This document shows positions 22,478 to 29,608 of a stretch of 64,000 nucleotides of DNA, in pieces. The stretch's first letter is position 1, and each line of letters opens with the position of its first letter. The DNA is taken from positions 3,044,501 to 3,108,500 of the forward strand of contig JANFOG010000003.1 of assembly GCA_024336345.1 (NCBI GenBank), read 5' to 3'. Source of the stretch: Mariannaea sp. PMI_226 (taxonomy: Eukaryota; Ascomycota; Sordariomycetes; Hypocreales; Nectriaceae). Below the pieces are notes generated by a model that was not told the DNA's origin, made no database searches, and worked only from the letters and a program-made list of their open reading frames with translations. The translations under genes and the position numbers were made by a program.

Positions 22478-22491
22478 TTCCCCGCGGGGAA
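22478..22491. promoter_or_regulatory. Perfect 14-base palindrome with CCGCGG core upstream of the regulator
   Basis: TTCCCCGCGGGGAA is a perfect inverted repeat about 100 bases before the regulator ATG. Zn2Cys6 proteins typically bind paired CGG/CCG triplets, so this may be an autoregulatory site. That reading is an inference. Confidence 0.45.
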
Positions 22492-22534
22492 TTCCTGTCT
22501 AAGCAATGTCCTCAATTGTCTCTCTGGATCAATT

Positions 22535-22540
22535 CCGCGG
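22535..22540. promoter_or_regulatory. Second CCGCGG upstream of the regulator
   Basis: A second CCGCGG lies 50 bases downstream of the long palindrome and 49 bases ahead of the regulator ATG, in the context TTCCGCGGCC. Confidence 0.35.
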
Positions 22541-22588
22541 CCAGCAAGTACAGGATCATTTTTTTATCTATTCAGTGTAAAAAGGGAA

Positions 22589-24713
22589 ATGCACAAGAGG
22601 ACGAGCGAGATGCAGCACCAAGGCTCCAATGAACGCCCTTACCGGTCACATCTACGCCCAGCCTGCCTACCCTGTCGCCGGCGCAAGTCGCGATGCCAAT
22701 CCGACGCCTCATCTGATATTTGTTTAATGTGCCGAGCACATTGCACAGACTGTGTATTCCCACCTGGTCCAGATTCAAAACTCGCAAAGAATACTAAATC
22801 GGGTCGGCGTCGGCGCCAAACCCGGGCATCGTCCGGAACCGTCATCCCACCACGCCGTGTTTCGGCGCCGATCCACGGAACTATAACGGGAGCTGATGTC
22901 TCAGTTTCCGAACCGTCAGACCAAAGTGCAGACCCTATCCCGCTTATTGAATTCAGCTCCAATGCACCGGAAGATGTATCTGTACCAAGTGGATGGCCAA
23001 TCCAGGCCCAGACTACTCCAGGACAAGCATCATCATCACTGGTATTGGGCTCGACAGATGACCAGCAGCACAATTTGCACATTGTTGGCCCTGCAGCCAC
23101 GTCGGATAGCCAAGTGCTATCCGATTACCTCTCTTCGATGCCTGGTGCTACTCAAGGGAGCAGGTTGATCATAGCTGCGCCTGGTAACCTATCGAAGCCC
23201 GTATTGTTCACAATGGTCCAAAAACGTCCCCCCGGTTTAGACATCAACCGAAGCCGTTCTGCCGAGAAGCTGGAGATAATTGAGAAGATCTTAGAGCCAT
23301 TTGAAAATGATGTAATTGACCTGTATGCGCATCATCATTGAATTCCTCGTGAGCGGCTCAACTGACGACAATACCTAGGTATTTCGACAAAGTCAATGAT
23401 TCTTTTCCTCTCCTGGATGAGACTTCGTTCCGCAAACAGTACCGGGAGAACAAAGATCGTATTTCACCAGCATTGATTGCTGGCTTATATGCTCATTCCA
23501 TTACATTCTGGGATAGTTCACCCATTTTATCTCGGCGCCAACGCCCCGATAGACGATTTCTCTGGAACTTGACCAGTGAGGCTACCTACTCGGAGCTCCA
23601 TTTGTCTCCAGGAATGTCTATCATAGAGGCTATCATTCTCAATGTTGGTGGTCGCCCAAACACATCCCTTATTGGCAACGGCGTGCTTTTAGGCTCAGCT
23701 GTCTCTATGGCGCATTCTCTGGGCTTGCACCACAACCCGATGCAATGGGAAATTCCAGAGTCCGAAAAGAACCTTAGGATTAAGATATGGTGGGCTCTTT
23801 GGGTCCACGATAAGTGGTGCGTGTTCCAAGAGTCATCCTACTTAGAGAATCTAACATAGGGTCATTTAGGACAAGCCTTGCACACGGAACACCACCTCAC
23901 ATTTCGAGAACTCATTTCAATGTTCCAAAGCCGACCATCCACTTCCTGTGCGACTCGGAGTCATCCAGAATGAAAATTAAGAAGGCGTCCATTTTCATCG
24001 ATCTTGTCGAACTCACCGATGTCCTGGACTTGATCCTCCAGCACATATATCATGTTGGCCCTGACGAGCCTAGAACAACCGCACATCTCGAACTAGCCTT
24101 GAACAACTGGGTAGAGAGCCTCAAAGAAGATACAAGAAGAGTCATCATTAGAGGAACTGGTTTTGAAATCCCCGGAACTGCTAACCTGCGTCTTTCTTAT
24201 CTCACCGTGAGGCTTGTCCTTGAACGTATTGAGCTTGAAGAGGATAAGAAACGGCATGATCCTCAAGACAGCCGATTGCTGAACCGATACATCCAGGCAC
24301 GGCGGACTTGCGAAGAAATCCTCATCCTCACGCAGGAATTGAAACCCGAGCACCTCGCCGACTTTTGGCTCTCGAGCAGCGCCTTTTCATTCCTCGCCAC
24401 CGTGAGCTTCCTGCTGCGATGTGCTCTCGAGACCGAGAACTCGCCATCGGGCCTTGCACAGAGCGGCTCACTGCGGATCGCCTCCGATCTCATATCGATT
24501 CTGCGCTTACACAAGGATAAGCACGCTTGGGATGTCGGCGACGTGTGCCTGGCGCAGCATGCCGAGATAGTCGAGAAACTATTGGCCATGGCGCCCGCCG
24601 AGGACCCAGCCTCGGATGGCACCCTGGACTTGCAGGACTTTATCATGCCGGATGTTTCTGTTATCGACCATTTCTTCCCTAGCCTATGGGATCCTTTGCA
24701 GAGTGCATGGTAG
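22589..24713 (+). CDS. Zn2Cys6 fungal transcription factor
   Basis: This is a nuclear DNA-binding regulator of the GAL4 class. Three exons (22589-23322, 23379-23816, 23870-24713) with 56- and 53-base introns give 671 residues. The zinc cluster starts at about residue 28 and shows all six cysteines with spacing C-x2-C-x6-C-x8-C-x2-C-x6-C, followed by a basic linker (SGRRRRQTR). The middle region from the end of exon 1 carries the fungal-specific transcription-factor domain (LYFDKVNDSFPLLDE, then a block ending in AHSLGLHHNP). A second ATG at 22610 could also serve as start. It lies 211 bases upstream of a PLP enzyme gene in the same direction, and CCGCGG sites occur ahead of both genes, which suggests it controls that enzyme. 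Confidence 0.9.
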
Positions 24714-24728
24714 GGGACACGCGGGTTT

Positions 24729-24749
24729 CCGCGGGAAAGTTGCCCGCGG
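24729..24749. promoter_or_regulatory. Two CCGCGG sites between regulator and PLP enzyme
   Basis: CCGCGG occurs at 24729-24734 and 24744-24749, 15 bases apart, in the short gap before the enzyme gene. The first lies in TTTCCGCGGGAAA, which is nearly symmetric and resembles the 14-base palindrome ahead of the regulator. A TATAACTA element follows at about 24770. Binding by the neighbouring Zn2Cys6 protein is an inference. Confidence 0.45.
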
Positions 24750-24924
24750 CTGCCACCCCGAGACTGAGGTATAACTATAGAGTCAGCCGCAGCATACATG
24801 CATCATGTTTCTTGCCCGGCATACTGCAGAGCTCTATTCTGCTATTGATCTTTCCATTTCTCCGGAGCCAGATTTGAGGAACCAGTGCTCATTACAACCC
24901 CCTCGATTAGCAGGCGACATCAAC

Positions 24925-26325
24925 ATGGCACCCGAAGCAACTACAGACGTGACGGCCTCGTCACTAGCGCTCAATACCAAAGGCAACGGAGTCCTAGGAC
25001 TCTATAATGGAATCAACCAAGAAGAATACTATAAAAAGTCTGAAAAGTACCTTCTATACTACGGCACCAAGTTTCACAAGGATGTAATCACTGGGGCTCG
25101 CGGTCTCTATGTCTACACAGCGTCCGGGCACAAAGTTCTTGATTGGACTTCCGGCCAAATGTCGTGTCTGCTAGGACACGGTAATGATGAGATTGTCAAA
25201 GTCATCAGCGAACATGCCTTGCATCTCGACCATCTGTTCTCTGGCATGGTCTCACCCCCGGTCATTTCTCTGGGTGAGCGTCTTTGTGAAGCCCTCCCTT
25301 CGGGCCTTGACAAAGCTTTCTTCCTCTCGACTGGTGGAGAAAGCAACGAGGCAGCCATAAAGATGGCGAAAGTTTATACCGGAAAGTTCGAAATTGTTGG
25401 TCTTGGGGCATCCTGGCATGGCGTAACTGCACAGGCCCTAGGTGCCCAATACCACTTCGGCCGAAAGGGGCAAGGCCCTCTGATGCCGGGCATGCTCATG
25501 CTCCCAGCACCCAATGCGTACCGATCTGTGTTTAGAAATGCGGATGGATCCTATGATTGGGAATCCGAGTTGGAGTATGGGTGGAGGATGATCGACATGC
25601 AGTCCTGCGGGTCTCTCGCAGCGTGCATAGTCGAATGCATCCAGAGCTCAGCAGGCATGCATGTCCTTCCTCCTGGCTATCTCAAAGCTCTGAAGAAGCA
25701 CTGCGAAGTGCGAGGGATGCTCCTCATTGTCGATGAGGCTCAGACAGGCGTGGGCAGGTGTGGTGACTTCATGGCGATCAATCATGAAGAGGTTGTTCCG
25801 GATATTCTGACTCTTTCCAAGACCCTTGGCAACGGCCTGCCTCTTAGTGCAGTTGTTACAAGCGCAGATGTTGAGCGCGTGTGTATTGAGAGGGAGTATT
25901 GCTTCTACACCACTCACGTCAATGACCCTCTCCCGGCCGCTGTGGGAGACAAAGTCCTCGAGATCGTGGAGAGAGATGGTCTTGTCAACAGGGCTCGAGA
26001 ATGCGGCGAGGTTCTGCATGGTGGCCTTAGGAAGCTTCAGACCCGATACGGCTGCATCGGCGACGTCCGAGGACGTGGGTTGATGGCAGGCGTGGAAATT
26101 GTCAGCAACAGAACCTCCAAGAAGCCTGCCTTGGACTTGGCCAAGAGGATTGGAGACTGCGCATATGAGCTGGGAGTCTGGGCGAACCTGAGCATCCATC
26201 CTAGTTTTGGGGGCGTGTTCCGAATTGCACCGCCAATCACAATTACAAAGGCTCAACTGGAGGAGGGACTCGCAATCCTCGAACAAGCCTTCAAGAATAC
26301 CGAGGGCACAATGCCTCTATACTAA
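24925..26325 (+). CDS. PLP class III aminotransferase, 2,2-dialkylglycine decarboxylase-like
   Basis: This is a pyridoxal-phosphate enzyme of the class III aminotransferase fold, closest in my reading to 2,2-dialkylglycine decarboxylase. That enzyme decarboxylates 2-aminoisobutyrate or isovaline and then transaminates to pyruvate. It is a single exon of 466 residues from ATG 24925 (context CAACATGGC). An in-frame ATG at 24805 would add 40 residues but sits right after the TATA-like element. Visible motifs are the STGGESNEAAIKMAK phosphate-binding loop, SWHG stacking region, VDEAQTGVGRCG with D270, and LSKTLGNGLPLSAV with the Schiff-base lysine K299. There is no obvious mitochondrial presequence. 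Ornithine, acetylornithine and GABA aminotransferases are less likely from the K299 context. Substrate needs an assay. Confidence 0.82.
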   Translation: MAPEATTDVTASSLALNTKGNGVLGLYNGINQEEYYKKSEKYLLYYGTKFHKDVITGARGLYVYTASGHKVLDWTSGQMSCLLGHGNDEIVKVISEHALHLDHLFSGMVSPPVISLGERLCEALPSGLDKAFFLSTGGESNEAAIKMAKVYTGKFEIVGLGASWHGVTAQALGAQYHFGRKGQGPLMPGMLMLPAPNAYRSVFRNADGSYDWESELEYGWRMIDMQSCGSLAACIVECIQSSAGMHVLPPGYLKALKKHCEVRGMLLIVDEAQTGVGRCGDFMAINHEEVVPDILTLSKTLGNGLPLSAVVTSADVERVCIEREYCFYTTHVNDPLPAAVGDKVLEIVERDGLVNRARECGEVLHGGLRKLQTRYGCIGDVRGRGLMAGVEIVSNRTSKKPALDLAKRIGDCAYELGVWANLSIHPSFGGVFRIAPPITITKAQLEEGLAILEQAFKNTEGTMPLY

Positions 26326-26729
26326 TTGATCAACTTCGAATTAAAGAATGAGTTGCAGAAAGAGGCATGTTGGCTGAGATGGTTTGTGAAAAGTTGTTGG
26401 AATCAATACTGGCATTTCTGCACAGAAACATAAACAATCATCAGACAAACAGAAACTGGATAATTAAAAATTAGCCAATAATGATATGAAAGCTTTCAAT
26501 GAGACAGGAAATGGAGAAAGAATGATTAAGAAACAAAAACCCAAGGGTAGAAATTAGCATCAGTAAGCAAGGAACTGAAACCTAGAGCGAGTCGATCCTC
26601 TTTTATACAGCAAGTAAGCGCCAGAATATCCTATCTATCATGCCATCGTACATAAAGTGTACTGAACGTGATGTACCTCAATGTTGTCTCTTCGTCCTCA
26701 TTTGTGGCTAAGCTTAGATTGTTCTCCTT
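26326..26729. other. Intergenic region between convergent genes
   Basis: AT-rich 3' ends of the PLP enzyme gene and the F-box gene. Nothing else was seen. Confidence 0.5.
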
Positions 26730-27872
26730 TCATTCGGACTCACCCCACCAAGCTCCATCTCCATCGCCATCGCCATCGCCATCTTTGAAGATTCCATCAT
26801 AGCCTTGGATAAAGGTCTCATAGTCCGGTTGAACTGACTTTACCTTCTTCGGTGGAAATGCCACTTCTAGCGCAATCAAGCCCCTCTCGTACAGGTCCAT
26901 GCACCCGTCACAGGTCTGGCCCGGCCGTTTAATGTGCTTGCAAGTCTCACACATCTGGTATAAATAGTACTCATTCTTTCGTTTGAGGCATTTCTTGAGA
27001 TCTGCTAGCCGCAAGCAGTTTTGGCATCGCATTCTCCATCTAGTGTCGGGAAGTTGGTGAGCCAGTTCGATCTGCTTCGGAGTGAACTTTGATCTCGGAC
27101 GGACTCGCCAGCATGAATAGCAAGGATATGTGGTGATTGCCTCGGGTGCTACGCCAAGTGCAGACGCTTCCCACTTGTCGCGTACGAAGTGATAGCGGAG
27201 GTGAAGTGGAACACATTGGTCGATTTGAATCCTGTCATGAAGACAGCGGCTAACGGATGTGAGTTTGATGGTATCTTGAAAGCCAAGATGCGAGACGATG
27301 TTCCGTAAGATGTATTTTGGAAGTGTCTCAATCTTGGCTGGCTGCTTGAGTAGCTTTGGAGCACAAGTGGCCACCACCGTGAACTCCCCCGTCTTTTGAT
27401 CAAGGGCCGGTCCCTCACACTTCAAAGACCTCGTCTTATACTGCCCGCAGTTGTGACAAAAGTAATACCGCAGCTTGCCATTGGAGACGGGTCTCAGATG
27501 CGCGTGTAGTCGATACTTTGCTGCACAGCTAAAACAAAACCGATTGAATCTGTCCGTCTGGATCCTCCTCCCTGCTCGAGAGACTCGATCTTTCACCAGT
27601 TCCTTGTCAAACCTGTCGCGTGGGAAGAAGCGAAAGCACTTATAGCAGGCGTATAGGTCGTGTGTCCTATGATACACAGAGGTGTCTAACCCCCGGATGA
27701 AGGATTTGCAATCCTCCTCGGAGAGATCGGTCCGAAAATTGACAATCTCAGAAAAGTACCGGTTCACTCGAGGTAGATGGAGAATGCCGTGCAGGTCAAG
27801 GTGTGAAATGATTTCGCGATGGATTTCATATGGAAGATCTAGAAGCGAGAGGTGATTGCTGGAGAGAGCCAT
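26730..27872 (-). CDS. F-box protein with a duplicated F-box plus cysteine module
   Basis: A single-exon protein of 380 residues. An F-box-like start (LDLPYEIHREIISHLDL) lies at residues 11-45, which would tether the protein to Skp1 in an SCF ubiquitin ligase. Three CxxC pairs follow (C76/79, C113/116, C139/142) and a lone C152. The same order returns: a second F-box-like helix set from residue 183 (ETLPKYILRNIVSHLGF), then C251/254, C283/286, C308/311 and C321. Cysteine spacings match closely, so the protein is a two-fold repeat that probably binds zinc. The C-terminus carries an acidic GD repeat from a GCCATC-type microsatellite. No substrate-recognition domain such as WD40 or LRR is present, and the target is unknown. 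Confidence 0.75.
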   Translation of the reverse strand: MALSSNHLSLLDLPYEIHREIISHLDLHGILHLPRVNRYFSEIVNFRTDLSEEDCKSFIRGLDTSVYHRTHDLYACYKCFRFFPRDRFDKELVKDRVSRAGRRIQTDRFNRFCFSCAAKYRLHAHLRPVSNGKLRYYFCHNCGQYKTRSLKCEGPALDQKTGEFTVVATCAPKLLKQPAKIETLPKYILRNIVSHLGFQDTIKLTSVSRCLHDRIQIDQCVPLHLRYHFVRDKWEASALGVAPEAITTYPCYSCWRVRPRSKFTPKQIELAHQLPDTRWRMRCQNCLRLADLKKCLKRKNEYYLYQMCETCKHIKRPGQTCDGCMDLYERGLIALEVAFPPKKVKSVQPDYETFIQGYDGIFKDGDGDGDGDGAWWGESE

Positions 27873-27966
27873 TGCTGGGTTTGGCGTGACAGAGCCAGTG
27901 ATTGCCTCTGATTTCTTTTTTTGTTCACTGTCTTCCTTCTATTATCTCGAGAGCGATCAGATTCGG

Positions 27967-27972
27967 TATATA
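27967..27972 (-). promoter_or_regulatory. Possible TATA element of the F-box gene
   Basis: TATATA lies about 95 bases upstream of the F-box ATG on the minus strand, an acceptable spacing. Confidence 0.35.
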
Positions 27973-28206
27973 TGCGTCCCGGTAGTATATTAGCTGGTGC
28001 CAGGGAATAGAGCGTGACAAGTGTCAGCTTAGAGGACTTTTGGCACAACGGGCCCCGGATTGATGGGATAGCGGTGAAAGTACATTAGAGCTTCAAATCT
28101 CAACTACAAAACCAGTGTTCTTGGTCGGGGTATTTGTATTTGTATTTGTTTTTCTAATCGCTTTCCGCATAACTTACTGTGGCTTGTGTTATTTATCGTC
28201 AGCAAC

Positions 28207-28274
28207 GTAATACGCAGAATGACCACCTAGTCAGCTATGGGTAATATGCAGAATGACCAGTTGTTCAGCTATGG
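28207..28274. repeat. Two tandem 34-base repeats
   Basis: The 34-base unit that starts GTAATACGCAGAATGACC is followed immediately by a second copy with a few substitutions, both ending in TCAGCTATGG. Confidence 0.8.
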
Positions 28275-29000
28275 ATCTGACAGCCCATCTCCTGTCGTCT
28301 GGCTGTCGCTAAATCGTACTCTCGCATCCGGTGGCTGTTCTAGTGAGCGGAATTGGCCCCAGCCTGGCCCTGGTCACCTAAAAAGATGACTCTTGCGGCC
28401 AGAGCCGGATAGGAAAAATATGCCTACTCATTACTCACTCACTTTCACTATGACAGGAACGAGAAGTAACTAGGATAGAAGTGGGAGCATGTCTGTGCAT
28501 GTCTGTGTCTGCCTGTGTCTGCCTTGACGCTTGGCTGACCTTACCTTACCTCATTCAGATATGTTATTTCAGATATGTTATTGATACAGACTCAAAGTAC
28601 CTACTCTGCCCAAGAAAACAAGACAAAAGATTACGTCGGGAGTCACATCTTTTTTTACGCGCAACTACGTCACTTCAGGAAATTACAGGAAACATTTTAA
28701 TCTTGAGTAAAGGCCGCCTTTACAGGTGTTGTATTGATTGTGTGTACGATCGTGTCTGCTACTTGATGAGTCATCCTAATCGCATAACACGGCCAGTCCT
28801 CAAATCACCATTGTAGCTCAAAGGCCCAAACTGGTGAGGTTGGTGCGGTGCAAAGACAAGCATCGCAGGTTGTAGTGACATTATCTTGCCACGCAGGGGA
28901 TGTGTCCCTTGCAGCCCTTGGCCAATATTTTTTCGCCAAGGGTTGTCAGTTTCATAAATGGGTTGTTTGGTAGATGTTGTGCATCCATGAGTGGTTGTGA

Positions 29001-29103
29001 ATGCTCAGATCGAATGGTTCGTGAATCTCATAAATTCATACAAGCTTCGATCATCCATAATATTTCGTGGATGCTTGATCGAAGGTTCGTAGATCTCATA
29101 AAT
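29001..29103. repeat. Direct repeat of about 34 bases, 70-base period
   Basis: Bases 29001-29035 and 29071-29103 share ATGCT, GATCGAA, GGTTCGT and ATCTCATAAAT with small indels. Between them TCGATCATCCA is partly inverted as TGGATGCTTGATCGA, so a stem could form. Confidence 0.6.
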
Positions 29104-29393
29104 CGTGGGAGACCTTGTCAATCTATGACAGGTTCTGGTTGCTGTGGGCATCGATATGTCCCAAAATTCTTTCTAAGATCATAAAATGGAGACGCGTTGT
29201 TTGATGCCAAAAAGGAAAAAGAGAAAAATCAATGAAGATCCAAAGAAAAATTAAACCAAATCGAAATTAAAAAAAGGAAGAACAATCCAAGATGACAGTT
29301 GAAAACCATTATGCTTGAGTGGTATCAGCAGTTCTCTTCATCGTTCAGTAGTCCCGGGCTTTGTCTAGAAAGCCGGTTGGGAGACTCAAATTG

Positions 29394-29418
29394 TGTTGTT
29401 GTTGTTGTTGTTGTTGTT
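29394..29418. repeat. GTT microsatellite
   Basis: An uninterrupted run of about eight GTT triplets lies in the 3' flank of the minus-strand gene. Confidence 0.85.
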
Positions 29419-29608
29419 ATGAAATCGTGCTCGGCATAGCCAGAATTGAACACAGCTTCAGTGGGAAATGGTTTTCCATTTGGCTGTTTGAAATGGAGAT
29501 GAGTCTGGAAGTTGCGGTTGGCGACTTCGGAGAGACTCGGTGGTTGGTAGAATGCAAGAAAGCAAGGCGAGTGGCCAGTCTTGATTTCAGGAAGTAAAGA
29601 GACCAGCT

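Larger units (their letters stand above)
21767..22588. other. Intergenic region with CCGCGG sites
   Basis: This holds the promoters of the minus-strand tRNA-Asp and of the Zn2Cys6 regulator. The last 110 bases contain two CCGCGG palindromes, listed separately. Confidence 0.5.
27973..29608. other. Gene-free region with local duplications
   Basis: No gene is supported. Two small direct duplications (28207-28274 and 29001-29103) and a GTT microsatellite (29394-29418) are present. The right end is the 3' side of the duplicated-exon gene. Confidence 0.5.

Noticed and set aside
24805..24924. Upstream in-frame ATG for the PLP enzyme (40 extra residues)
   Set aside because: It lies directly after the TATA-like element near 24770, and the extra residues are unlike the family start. 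The ATG at 24925 has a better context.
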